A stretch of DNA of 64,000 bases from positions 59,163,600 through 59,227,599 of the forward strand of contig CM055096.1 of NCBI GenBank assembly GCA_029204225.1. The letters are read 5' to 3'. Shown here one piece after another: positions 31,603 through 43,045 of this stretch (position 1 is the first letter of the stretch; every line of letters starts with the position of its first letter). This DNA is from Diphasiastrum complanatum. Its lineage: Eukaryota > Streptophyta > Lycopodiopsida > Lycopodiales > Lycopodiaceae. Both the position numbers and the translations under genes were made by a program. The notes beneath the pieces were generated by a model, which worked only from the letters and a program-made list of their open reading frames with translations, searched no databases and was not told the DNA's origin.

Positions 31603-32390
31603 TTAAAAGATATCTATCTGTTTCAACATAGCTCTTGAAATGAAGCCAAGATTAGATTTTAACTTGATAAAAGCATTCGTGAGCAATGGTTTGGTGAGAA
31701 AATCGGCAATACATGAAGATGATCCAATATGCTCCAAGATGATCTCTTCTCCAAATAACCTTCTCTTTATAAAATAGTGTGCTATCTCGATGTGCTTGCT
31801 TCTTGCATGAAAAATTGGATGATTGGCAAGAGATTGAGCCGAGATGATGTCACACTTGACAATAAGTAGATCTTCATCCTTGATGCACTTGAGCTCCATA
31901 AGTAGCCTTTAGATCCATAATACCTCTTTAATAGTAGTTGTAAGGTGGCTTCACATGAAGATAAAGATATAGTATCTTGTTTCTTGGATAACGAAGACAC
32001 AAGATTGCCTCCAATAAAGATAGTATAAGCACTAGTGGACTTTCTATTCACTTTGTCACTTGCAAAGTCCGAATCTGAAAAGGCAACCATTGTTAGATCT
32101 TCTCTTTTATCGGTCAATCCATAATCAAGTGTGGAAGATACATATTTCAAGATCCTTTTGGCCAATTTCCAACGACAAACCTTTGGATCTTGCATGAATT
32201 GACTCAATTTATGCATACTAAAGTTCAAATCTGGCCTAGTAATGGTTAACCATGTAAGGAAGCCAATAAGACTTCTATAAAGGGTGATGTCCTCGAAGGA
32301 TCTTTCATCCCCTTTGATAGGATCTTTTACAACATGCTCCATGGGAGTATCAATGCTCTTGCAAATTTTCATATGAAACTTTTTAAGCAT
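31603..32390 (-). pseudogene. copia RNase H of Copia-D
   Basis: Two overlapping minus-strand readings. The first (32390-31782) has YRSLIGFLTWLTITRPDLNF, KLAKRILKYVSSTLDYGLT, FSDSDFASDKVNRKSTSAYT with the catalytic Asp, and ISLSSCEAT, where the frame breaks. The second (31899-31603) has AQSLANHPIFHARSKHIEIA and CIADFLTKPL, ending with a stop next to the purine tract. Confidence 0.85.
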
Positions 32391-33302
32391 AGAAACAAAG
32401 ATCCATTTCTAGGCCTAAGATGCAGTGAAGCTCACCTAGATCTTGCATTTTAGATTCACTACCTAGTGCATTTTTTGTCTCATCAACAAGTTTCATGCAA
32501 CTTCCACTCAAGATGATATCATCTACATAAATGATAAGAATGACAAGATTGCTATTTACAAACTTGATGTACAAAGAAGGATCATATGCACTTAGATTGA
32601 ATCCAAGTGAGATAAGATATGAGTTGAGCCTTGCATACCAAGACCTTGGAGCTTGTTTAAGCCCATAAAGACTTTTGAATAAGAGATACACTTTGGATTT
32701 ATCACGTTTGATAAAGCCCTCGGGTTGCTCCATATAGATTTCTTCCTCAATGTAGCCATTGAGGAAGGCGTTAGAAACATCCCACTTGAAATAGCACGCA
32801 ATAGAAGTGATTATTTTTTATAGTGACTATCTTGGCCATGGGGCATATCCTTTGGCACATATTTGTTGATAGATCCATTATTGTTGTACTTCACTCGAAA
32901 TATTCAATTGCATCTAATAACATACTTTTTGGTAGGTGGATTCATGAGCTTCCAAGTGTTGTTGGAAATCAAGGCTTCATACTCCTTTGACATGGCTTCA
33001 AACCACTCCTTTGATTGGAGTGCATCTTGGACATTTCTTGGCTCATCGTGAGAGATGAAAAAATGCATGATATGAGGTGCCATCCTCCACTTGCTTGCCT
33101 TTCTCCACATATGTGAGCCTCTTTGGTTCGGATCTCTCTCTCTCATAGATCCTGTTGGTTTAATTGCTTGAAGATGCTCCTCCTCAAGCCTCGACCCTTC
33201 CACATTTTGATTGGCATTAAGATTGATAATTGATGAATCTCCATGAGTTACTTTGATCTCGACCCCATTCAAGTTGAGCTTTTGATCTTCATGGAAGATC
33301 AC
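32383..33302 (-). pseudogene. copia reverse transcriptase of Copia-D
   Basis: N-terminal linker and RT start (33302-32904): DALQSKEWFEAMSKEYEALI and NNTWKLMNPP. A damaged stretch follows (about 32740-32900). The polymerase core (32733-32383) has MEQPEGFIKRDKSKVYLLFK, SLYGLKQAPRSWYARLNSYL and IIYVDDIILSG with an intact Y-V-D-D box, then MQDLGELHCILGLEM. At least one frameshift splits it. Confidence 0.85.
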
Positions 33303-33356
33303 ATTTCTACTTACAACAATTTTGTTAGTAGAGGAAATAAAAATTCTATAAGCTTT

Positions 33357-34472
33357 TTAAGTTGATGAACATCCAATCATCACTCCTTTGATAGAACTAT
33401 GATCATCTTTCTTTCTAGTCTCTATAGATATATGTACAAAGCAAACACAACCAAAGATCCTAAGGTGATCTACCTTAGGGTTTTTCTTATACAACATCTC
33501 ATATGGTGATCTTCCTCCTAGAACAAGATTTGGAAGTCTATTACAAAGGTAATTGGCATATGAAATTGTTTCTCTCCAAAAATCTTTTGGGAGAGATGCT
33601 TCTATTCTAAGTGCTTTTGCACATTCACATAGAGTTCTATTAGCATCCCATTTCGTTGGGGGGAATAAGCACAAAACTCTCTCCTCACTTCCTCTTGCTC
33701 ACAATAATCATTGAATTTGTTGGAAGTATATTCCCCTCCACCATCACATCCCAAAGCTTTCAAATTACAAGAGAATTGTTTTTAACTAAAGCTTTGAATT
33801 TAAGAAAGAAATTAAATACCATAGATATGGAAGATAAGAGATACACCCAAGAAAATCTTGTATAATCATCAATAAAGGTAACAAGCTCCTTCTTTGCTCT
33901 TGGAAGAGGAAAGGTGAACATCCGAGTGTATGTTGAGACTTGATGTTGGATCTTGTAAAAGGCTTCCTATGAAATTTGCAATAGCACAAGCTTCACAAGT
34001 CTTTGGCAATCCAATGACTTTCCATCTTTGACCATTGATGTCATGGCCTTGAAATTGAGATGGCCGAATTTCTTATGCCATAAATCCTCTTGAGAGATCT
34101 TGGTCTTGTAGGCAACATCACAAATGTTAACACTCTCACTAGAATCTAGTTTGTATAACTTTCAAATTTAGATCCTCTAGCTATTACCTCATATATACAT
34201 GTGTCACATCAAATTTGACATCAAGACCATTGTCAAACAATCGACCAACACTAATGAGATTCTTTGTTAGTTTTGGCACATAAAGTATATCGTTGAGACA
34301 AAACTTTTGATGATGTTACATTCAAAGGGATACCACCTATTCCTACAATTCTACTCTGAACATCATTTGCAGTATAGATAGACTTCTTAGTACCCTCACA
34401 AGGCTTGAGACTAGTAAATGAATTTTTGGAACTAGACGTATGGGAACTAGTCCCACTATCAATCCACCACAA
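33357..34472 (-). pseudogene. copia protease and integrase of Copia-D (fragmented)
   Basis: Protease: WWIDSGTSSHTSSSK at 34470-34425, with the D-S-G catalytic triplet intact, then YTANDVQSRIVGIGGIPLNV. The integrase zinc region (DLWHKKFGHL) appears near 34100. Downstream, CECAKALRIEASLPKDFWRE, YLCNRLPNLVLGGRSPYEML and KVDHLRIFGCVCFVHI (33650-33430) are the C-terminal part of copia integrase. Reading frames change several times between 33700 and 34100, in the catalytic core. Confidence 0.8.
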
Positions 34473-34820
34473 GTCATCACTCTTGAAAGGAGAGGAAGAA
34501 AATCTAGCTACACTTTTCTAGCCTTGCATTGAGTTGAACAAACGATCTATTGGCACATTGTAAAAGTTGCAACAAGAATTAACAATGTTGAAAGTTTAAA
34601 AAAGAGAAAAGATCTAAAATCGTCACAATTACAATTTGCAACAAACAAAGTTCTTGTAACGTATAGCATAGAAATAAACCAAAACCTGAAATAAATAAAC
34701 CAAAACCTTAACTAGCAAATCTACTTTAAAGAATTAAGAAATAAACATAGCTTGAAAAGAATTACAAAAAGTTGCGTCTCTTTAAATATCAATATGCCTT
34801 TGAATTTACAGACGTACATC

Positions 34821-35101
34821 TTAGTTTGTTATATCCAAGCTTGCTAGTTGAACATAAAACTTTTCGATTCTATTAGCCACTTTCCTATATTCAACAATAT
34901 CTAAAACCTCAACATGAAATTGTTCATAAAAAGACTGATCTACACAATAGTGTTTTCTCATTTTTTCAGGCGGCAGCCTTGCATGTTGTTGCAATCGACG
35001 TCGCAGATTGCGTGTTTGGCCGATGTACACATGATGTGTTTCTTTGCACTCTATATTGTAGATTGAATATGTAACCTTCGTTTCCTTATTGATGTTGTTT
35101 C
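34821..35101 (-). CDS. GIY-YIG nuclease domain exon
   Basis: After the acceptor ttggttgtag the exon reads ETKVTYSIYNIECKETHHVY, IGQTRNLRRRLQQHARL and, after about 25 residues, FHVEVLDIVEYRKVANRIEK, ending ASLDITN with a stop. The features of the GIY-YIG family are present: S-I-Y in place of G-I-Y, V-Y-I-G for the second half, the catalytic Arg in the following helix (RNLRRRLQQH), and the metal-binding Glu in RIEKFYVQL. These enzymes cut DNA and are found in homing endonucleases, UvrC and Penelope-like retroelements. No Penelope RT is next to it. The domain is uninterrupted. Confidence 0.75.
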
Positions 35102-35186
35102 CTACAACCAAAAATCGTATCTGTTTGATAAAAAGCCTACAAATGAACAAGCAAAATTGTTGCATGGCTCAAATTCACCTACGTAC

Positions 35187-36093
35187 TGGATGTAGAAGAC
35201 AACGTTGATTGAGAAACCTCTCCCTGCAAGCAATTTTGTACTAGTATGTAATGAATTTAAAATGACTACCTATAATCAGACCCATAAACAAATGTGAATG
35301 ACAATACACACTCACTTGATCCGTGATCATTATAGAAACTTCGCTTGCAGAATCTCCAGAACTGTGTCAATTTGAATCAGACCATCTGTTAGTTTCGTAC
35401 CATCATTCGACAAGTGGTCCATTTTTTTAGTCCATCGTGTGCGTTCAGCTCGAAACAAGGAATTGATTGGAATCTTGTAGCCAAAGTAAAGATATCTTGC
35501 TGTGTAATAATTCTTATTTAACATGGCGTCGAAATGTTGTATCGCAGATTTGTTTGTTGTGATTATTGCAGGGATGTTTATGGAGAATATGTTATATAAA
35601 TGTTTCAAGAACCTTGAAATAACAATGACGCGCAAAAAGATTTGTTTAACATTGGTATTCTATGTAGTAAATGAGGGAAAATAGACATTTAGAAAAAAAA
35701 AATGTTATAATGGTATGAAAGAATAAGAACATAACATACCTTCAATTGGATCTCCATGATGTTGATTCATGTATTCATCTCTTTCATGCTTTTTTTGTTC
35801 AATGAATCTGCTTAGAGCCAAATTTGTTTGGAAGCCTTGCTTGTACATATTTGGATCGACACCACAAAAGTTCAGTAAGAATATTTGTTTTGTTGTTAGA
35901 TATATTTTTTCCATGGATGAGGTTACTTCAAAAGAGCTCTTCAAAGAAGACACCTCGACTTTCAACTTTTGAAATAGCTGAAACATTGAACCCGATATTG
36001 TAGTTACTGCAAGAAAATTATTTAGAAACTCAAAAGCAAAAATGAAATTTGTATGCGTACCTCTTTTGGATCACATTCATTGTCACATGCCAT
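35187..36093 (-). pseudogene. second gene of the Helitron-like element, exons 1-4 (unknown family)
   Basis: Exon 1 is 36061-36093 (ATG, MACDNECDPKE, donor gtacgc). Exon 2 is 35740-35977 (acceptor tttcag; LFQKLKVEVSSLKSSFEV, IYLTTKQIFLLNFCGVDPNM, donor gtatgt). Exon 3 is 35316-35612 (acceptor ttatttcaag; FDAMLNKNYYTARYLYFGYK, TDGLIQIDTVLEILQ, donor gtgagt). A small exon 4 may be 35187-35223. Exons 1 and 2 join in frame. Exon 3 appears to have lost one base near its start compared with the plus copy. The 112-bp gap to the helicase stop and the shared strand suggest co-mobilisation. The family is not known to me. Confidence 0.6.
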
Positions 36094-36205
36094 TTCCTTT
36101 TGTGACAATATGCAAACATTAGAAAGAGATAATTAAAAAAAAAATGAAATCGAACATGAAGACAAAGACGTTCCAAAAAAGCACAACATGTGGGACACTC
36201 ATCTT

Positions 36206-37903
36206 TCAAACGGAAATTAATATCGGTTGAAAATGTTCTGGTGTCAATCTGCTTGTTAACAACAAATTTTCACGTCTTGTCACTCGAGATAACATGACGT
36301 AAACCAAGCTTGTTGAGAAATTTAATATTATATCTAGGATAACTTTTTCCTTAATGGTGACACTTTGTGCTTTGTGTGCGATCATAGTATATGTTAACAT
36401 GATTCATGTTGTCAAGTCGCTATGTAATGTAGCATTTGTTTTAATAGAAATTTGTAGTATATCAGAAGTAGAAAATATTTTTCCAACATGTAGTTGTTAA
36501 AATAGAGCACAGCTTCTCTATGAGTGCATATGATGGTTTTATTATCATTTGCTATATCGAAAAAGTCAGACCTAGGAAATACACAACTAGTTAATATTCG
36601 CCTATTTCCAATTGGGTTGGCTTCTCAAATCTTATTTTGTTTAGAAAACAAAGGTATTTGAGATCTTCACCATGTCTAAAAGAGTAGGATAGATGAATGT
36701 GCGTTGTATTCCAAAATGGAGAGTTTGAAATATGACACATTGAACAAAGCTATTTTGATTTTTGTTTACAAATGGCTAGAAGCTATGCATGATCACCCAC
36801 CAAAAGTAGAATATAATTTTCAAATATAGTTCCAGATGAATTATTTTTTACTTGATTTATTTGATGAATTACATATGTTAAAATATGAGCAGTTAGCATG
36901 GACATTTCATCTAACACAATAAATTTGGCCTCGGTATTATCCTATGTTGGAAATCGGTTGGTAACAGATTTTCTATGTAAAAGTGATTTATTGGAATTGC
37001 AAATAAGTTGTGCACTGTAAATGTCTGTTTTGCCAATCGAATGTGGTCGCATCCGTTGTTGCGGCTAACAAAATTGGTTGTCTTTTCTCGATGCATTTGT
37101 AAGAGAGGTATTGTATCAAATATGATTTTCCACTTCTTGGAGTGCCAGATAGAGTAAACAATTTTGATTTTGAACTTGTAATCATTTTATATACCTTGTC
37201 TTGTTCATCGGTAAGAGAAAAATTCTACATATTTTAAAATTCAAGTTTTGAGCCCTCATTTGTGGTATCTTGTTGCAAAGATATACTTTGTGCATTTTCA
37301 ACTACAGAATTTGATATTGTTAATATTTATTTTTTTTTTCCGTTGATAAGCAATATTTTTTACAAAAGTATATTGAAAATTTCTTGTTGTTCTTCTCTTT
37401 CAAGAAGCTGTCTATTGGCATATTTTGAGATTTAGATATCAATATCCTTCTCTTTTTCGATGAAATTTCGAAGAAGTTTTCTATTGGCGTGTTTTGCGAT
37501 GTAGATATCAATATCCTCCTCTTTCTTGATGAAATTTCAGAGAATGCATTCCAAGAAATATGAACGATAACTATTATTTTGTCCTATTAATTTTTCCTCG
37601 TACAAAAACAAACTTTTTTGAATATTAGTGTATTAATATTATTGAATGAAATATTAGTGTATTAATTCGACTGATATATGTACATCTAAGATTTGGTGGA
37701 GAGCTATCAACATAACGAACAATCTCATTTCTTTTTATCATGGGAATTTGTAAACAAGCAAATGTTATTTCAGCTAGATTTGTTGGCTTTGTAAAGATTG
37801 ATGCTATGATTAGTTTCAACATGTTGTTGTCCATGTGTCTCAATCCCATTTGTTTTGCATCCTCTATTTCTAGATTCAAATGTTTAGATGGTTCGAATTT
37901 CAT
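36206..37903 (-). pseudogene. Helitron/PIF1-type DNA helicase (broken)
   Basis: A superfamily 1 helicase of the kind that unwinds DNA during rolling-circle transposition. Pieces on the minus strand: NLEIEDAKQMGLRHMDNNML (37890), IPMIKRNEIVRYVDSSPPNL (37750-37690) as in Helitron proteins before the helicase, the Walker A loop LSGTPRSGKS (37160-37120), and the late motif MIAHKAQSVTIKE (36390-36350) followed by VYVMLSRVTRRENLLL and PEHFQPILISV-stop at 36206. Between 36400 and 36980 frames change and stops accumulate, so the enzyme is dead. Confidence 0.7.
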
Positions 37904-38149
37904 AGCATATTTTAGAATGTAGTATGACCAGTTTGTGTTGGAAATCCTTTGTAAGTTTATGTGTGCTTTTCAAAGAAAGAGTATAGTTGGGTGATATGGT
38001 ACTACATTCCTATTTTCATGTTTAGGTCGTTAATATATCCAATTTTTATTCTTAGAACTTAGATGCGTTGGTTCAAATGGAAATCCATATTTGCATGGAA
38101 TTCTTTTATTGCCTTTTATTGTGCAATTTTTTTGACAATAATGAATTTG

Positions 38150-39670
38150 TTTTTTAATAATCAAATTGTATAGTTCTCTATCAGATTCATTAACAGACTC
38201 CTCAAATTTCTGTAATTGGTCATTTTGTTAAAATACATGTAACGATTTCATTTGAAATTGCTTCCACATCTTTTTCTTGGATCCACAACATGATATGCGC
38301 ATGAACCGATCCTCTATTTTGGATCTCATATCAAATCACATGGTGTTTGATCTTGCTCAACAAAAAGTGCTTTGAGAGCAAATAATCTTTCATGAATTTT
38401 TCCAATCGGACTACAAATAGCATTGTGCACTCAATCGAATAATTTCGCCAATCCAAATCCATGTTTATTTGTTGTGCAATCTTTTCTATTTCAGTGATTT
38501 CAAACCATCTGTCTTTGAATTTTCATCTGCAGTCCATGTCAAAAAAAATTGAGGAAGTCTCCAATGTTCAACCGTTGTGAAGAGATTTTTTAAATTGCGT
38601 CTATGCCAAGCTTGTGTGTTTGGAATCTCAGTTGGCAGAGTATATTTTAAAACATGACTGAATACTTTTTGTTCAGATGCTTTCTTATTCTTTGAGAGAG
38701 AGATAATTATATCTCTTTGTAATACTATGGATGGGATAATTTGGTATAAGACTATCATGTAGGATGGATATAATGTAAAAATCGAAAAAAAAACAACTTG
38801 CTCGCAAGCTAGTATAATGAAGGAAACTTATAATAAAATTCATAAGCAAATGGAGATAAAAAAGAAAATAAGCTTGTTTCTAATGTTAAGATAGGTTCAT
38901 CATGATGCTGACTAATACTTACAAGTTGTATATGTCCTGAATATATTTTGTTGTTGTTTCTTAGTTTTACATTTGAATCTTGATAAATATCATGATGATA
39001 TTTGCCATTACGCCTCGATAATGGGATTGCATCTTCTAGCAAAACATATGATTTTTGGAAGAGATCAACAATCATGGCTTCATATGGAACATTGCCAGGG
39101 GTAAGGTGATCGATGGATCATAGAGAAATGAAAGCTAAACTATTGTCAGAAGCATTTTTCTCACAGATGGTGTAAAACCGTTTAAATAGCGGGTTATGTT
39201 GCAAGTTTTCTTCCAACAACCTTTTCTTGGATGACTCATTTTCAATATGTAGATCATATGCAATTGCATTATTAAACAATGATTTTCTTGTGATCCACCC
39301 TTTTGAAAACAATTTGTAACGTCTTTTCGTTTCAATCGAAACATCAACAAAAGCTAGATTTTGTACTATAAAAGGCTCCAATCACAATATGCTTCGTATA
39401 TATTCGGTCGAAATACAATGTAACGTATTCTATGTTTATTTTTGACAAGTATTACAAACATACCATGTTTTCTTTGATTCGTTTTCATGTGTGTTCCCAT
39501 AAAAATGTATTGGCCATCGCATATAGAGGTATATTATCAATTTGTAGTATGTTTTTGCTACGGACGCGGTCCACGGAAAAAGTTGAGCTGCCACAGGTGA
39601 AACAACATTTCATAGATTTCACTAGCTTCATTTCAATTTCCAACCATCGATTATTCATCTAAGATATTTT
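38150..39670 (-). pseudogene. Helitron-like N-terminal and Rep (HUH) region (broken)
   Basis: Helitron Rep proteins nick DNA by a tyrosine relaxase that has an H-x-H metal site. On the minus strand the pieces are CEKNASDNSLAFISL (about 39165-39121), similar to the SLAFxS motif of Helitron proteins; VEHWRLPQFFLTWTADENSK (about 38570-38510), like the PTFFLTLTA block; and IYEIQNRGSVHAHIMLWIQE (38333-38275), which contains the HAH pair of the HUH motif in the usual ExQxRGSxHxHxxLW context. I did not identify the catalytic tyrosines. Frequent frame changes show decay. Confidence 0.7.
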
Positions 39671-41948
39671 CAGTCTCGTCCTATTGAAGAGTCTAAATCG
39701 TCAATTTGTTTTTTCAACGTTTTTTGTTTAACAAGCAAACATTTTTGTTTCATGGATGATGTCATGAATGCAATAAAAGAAACAAAAATGGTTGCTATTA
39801 AATTACGTATGTACAATCTATACTCGAAAAATGAAGTTTGCAATATGCATCTTTCAATTGAAAAGTTGCAAAATGAGTAATAAGTATACTAGTTGATGTA
39901 CTAAAAAGAGGAGGTGGTCTTTATTCATATTCCTATAGATATGTAAACACACGAAACTATCATTTATGATTCTAGAACAACAAACAAAGAACAATTCAAA
40001 AATAGATATCTTCAAGAGATTTGAAGCTTTTCCAACTTGATTTCTCATGGTAGAAGAACACATTGCAAAATGTACCACAAGAAATAAATTGTAGCAAACA
40101 TTCGAGGAACTTTGAGAAAACAAAGAATTTTGAATGAAACAATTCAATTGATTGTTAACTTCAGAAAACAATCTGTACCAATGTACTTTTTGATTGGTAT
40201 TCAATTATCGTTTAGTGAAAATTGTTATAGGCTGTAATTTTCTTATAAATTCAATCTTTGTCAAATATGTGCCAAAAAAAAAAAAATCCAAATCAAATAA
40301 CATTGCAACCTTTAGCTAGGAGGGTGAAGAAAAGGATTGGACTAGCAAGGAACAATGCTACTACCTCATAGCACAAGTCCTAGAGCTTAAGCATACTATG
40401 ATTCCACACTTGTTTCGAGAGATGTCTTTTGATTGAACACAATAAATTTGTATTCAAAAGAGTGGTCGATCATTGACCACATGATGTAAGATTATAGAAT
40501 CCACGACATAATGTCTACTAATTAGCAGCAGTTGGTTTCAAATATGTAGAGAAGTTTTCAAAAGTTTTGTAGCTTTTTTAGATTTCTTTTTTGGGATGAA
40601 AAAACACAATGCAAAATGTATGATAAGAAGCAAATGGATTATCAATCTATATTTATTGGATAATTAGGCCCACAACTCTATCTATTGATGGTTATATAGA
40701 GCTATGTGATTATCTCGTTATTTAGGATGTAGCATGGCAAGTTAATGATGCTTGAATGCAAGGCCAATTGTTGAATGGATGTCAAGAATTGCCATCATTC
40801 CATTAATTTAGAATGATACTGACTATAGTTGAGTACATTGGATAAGATGCATGGCATCCTTGTTGGCATGAGTCATCAATTGAAAACCTATAATTCAAAA
40901 ACAATGTCCAATATTGAATATGCAGATGGAGAACCGATGCAGATGCATATATATCCATTCCAAAATGATCAAATCACGTCGATTGGATGCGAATAGCCTT
41001 TTTCACATTGTTAGTACTTGTTATAGTTAAAATTGTTAGTACTGTTGTGTTGGCATGTTGCCATGAAGTGGTGGCAATTGTCCTCTTCAAATTTTTCAAG
41101 GAGGAGATTATGCATGTCTTCTTGTATTTTCGAAATATGAACTTTGAACTTTGAACTTTGCCTAAGAGAAGATCATTTGCATCCAATCAAAATTATTTTA
41201 TCGATTTAAAATGAATATATATAACTTGTAGTCATCTTATCAAGAAAGCTATTGGAGGTCTTGAATTTGTAATGATGTCTTGTGGGAAACCTTGGAAAGC
41301 TTAAATTATATATAGACGATTTAGAAGGTTCAACTATATCATTTATACTTACACTATTAGAAAAAGTTATTTTTATGAGCATTAGTAAATATTCTTGAAA
41401 TAATATGTAGTACAATCTATTGTACCTCATCTAGTAATTGTCTACAAAAACGCTTATGTTTCTCTACGTGGAAAATAAATTATTGATTTTTTCCTTTTCT
41501 TTCTAGCAAAGTCTATCCACATCTATTATTTGGCTGAAATGCTTGTTTTGTATAGAAAGCAATAAAATTTATTGGTTGTTAGCCTTCGTTGGCCCAAAAT
41601 TACTAAAAATTCTAAGGAAAAGACAATAAGAAATGAGATCTTCAAGAAAGTGTTTGCTCCAGATAGGAAAATCACCAGATGATCCAAAAAACTAACTGGA
41701 AAAAAAAAATCTAAACTAAATTTGAACATAACCAAAGTGTTACAAGTTGCAAAATGAGGATCAACATAGCAATAACAATATTTCTTCTTAAAAAAAATAT
41801 ACATTGATGCTTCACAACCAACATCTACTGACCTATTTCAAATTTGAAAGATAGACTCAAAGACATTCATTTGAATTGTTGAAAAAGTCTTGAATGGATG
41901 TCAACAATTCACATCATCCTATTAATTTACAATGATATCTTTTTAAGT
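39671..41948. other. A/T-rich non-coding stretch with internal repeated segments
   Basis: No protein was recognised. Two pairs of diverged direct repeats are visible: a segment with gaatggatgtcaagaattgccatcattcc (40775) and one with gaatggatgtcaacaattcacatcatcc (41893), each followed by tattaatttasaatgatay; and a segment around 40020-40100 resembling 40560-40640 (aacacattgcaaaatgtaccacaagaa vs aacacaatgcaaaatgtatgataagaa). It may be the non-coding rest of the Helitron-like element or other repeats. Confidence 0.4.
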
Positions 41949-42065
41949 ATGGATATTTGTGTTCTTTTCTTGTGTGACATTTGCATGTTTGTGTCTAGTT
42001 TAGCAACGATAGTTGTGTTCTTTTCTTGTGTGACATTTGCATGTTACGTAATAGCAACGATAGTC
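41949..42065. repeat. tandem duplication of about 60 bp
   Basis: tgtgttcttttcttgtgtgacatttgcatgt followed by tagcaacgatag occurs at about 41949-42012 and again at about 42013-42065. The copies are nearly identical, so the duplication is recent or sequence-homogenised. Confidence 0.8.
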
Positions 42066-42544
42066 GTCACTCACTAACCCAATGAGGAGTAGGGAGGAAG
42101 CCTCCTCACTAGCGTGGCTCGATAACTCTAACATATACATAAAGGATTCTCTATCATTGATATAGTGTATTCTTTAAGAGGCTTAATTTATGTATAGTTC
42201 ATTGAGTTGATAAAAAGAGCTAAGCCATGACATAAATATTTTCATAATGATTTGAGAGTGCTTTTATTTTCATAAGATTTAACTGAGCCACGAGGGGAAA
42301 GAATTTTCTAATGACCTTTCAAAAAATTCAAAGGGAGTTAAGTTGTGGGCCTAGAGACCTCTCCCTTTATGGCATTTTTTAAGCATAGTTCAAAGCTAGA
42401 AAATCCATAGTCCCAACAAAACCAACTTTTAAAAATGGAAGGTAGAGACATGCATCATAGGTCGTCAAACTGGTTGCATTCGAGATGCTCACCCTTGTGA
42501 TTGCTTTTCCTTGGCCTTAACTCCACTATAAGGCTCCAATTCTT
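42066..42544. other. unassigned sequence
   Basis: No coding or repeat signal strong enough to report. Confidence 0.4.
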
Positions 42545-42859
42545 GCAATTTCCTTCACACGTGTGAGTGTACGGCTTGCCACAGGCAGAGGACAATACTT
42601 CAATTCCCTAATCAACCCCACAAATGCAAAGAACCAAATGCAAATGGCAAATATCAAGCATAAAGATCACAACCAACAATGATAGAAGGAAAACCAAATT
42701 TTTACACATAAATTGGTAGAGAAACCATCACATATTTATACAGAAGTAGCTCGAATCTGAGCAATGTAGGGCTTCTCTAAACTCATCATAACCTAACCCT
42801 AACATCCAATCTAGTAGGTCATTGGATCTTTCCTAATTAGGGATCAAGATCTCAAGATC

Positions 42860-43045
42860 CAAAAACAATGTAAAACTTGCTATTTTTGGCTTTTACTTTT
42901 TCTTTAACCTATCTATGTACTTTTGGCCTCATTTCAAAGGTGTCATCACAAAGTAGGATGTGGAATAAACTTCTTGAAAAGCATCCTATGCTACTTGGCA
43001 CGTGTGACATGACATAACATGGCCAAATTGTCAATTACTAGTTTA
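42860..43045 (-). repeat. LTR remnant of Copia-E, duplicated at 44737-44935
   Basis: The text aatgtaaaacttgctatttttggc through aatggccaaattg-like sequence occurs here and at 44737-44925 with a few substitutions, in the same orientation, as expected for the two LTRs of one element. The right copy is only a portion and is joined directly to the zinc-knuckle end of gag. A TATA-like tataaatatgtgatgg on the minus strand lies at 42735. Confidence 0.75.

Larger units (their letters stand above)
30840..34520 (-). mobile_element. Ty1/copia element (Copia-D), 5' truncated
   Basis: On the minus strand the order is protease (34472), integrase, RT, RNase H (to 31603), a purine tract (aaggagtg, 31597-31605) and an LTR-like stretch down to about 30840-30900. 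Gag and 5' LTR are absent. The upstream end meets Helitron-like sequence near 34550. All coding parts have stops or frameshifts. Confidence 0.85.
34800..39670 (-). mobile_element. Helitron-like element, minus-strand copy, with a GIY-YIG nuclease exon
   Basis: On the minus strand: a Helitron-like N-terminal region (39665-38810), a Rep/HUH-type region (38758-38280), a PIF1-like helicase (37903-36206), then a separate five-exon-like gene from 36093 to about 34821. The last exon encodes a GIY-YIG domain. The first three parts form one broken gene. Element ends were not found. A second, shorter copy (27240-28860, +) repeats the helicase end and the second gene, which shows that they travel together. 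Confidence 0.65.

Noticed and set aside
34821-35101. The GIY-YIG exon as part of a Penelope-like retroelement
   Set aside because: No Penelope reverse transcriptase was found on either side; the nearest recognisable neighbour on the same strand is the Helitron-like helicase and the MACDN gene. It is kept as an alternative to test.
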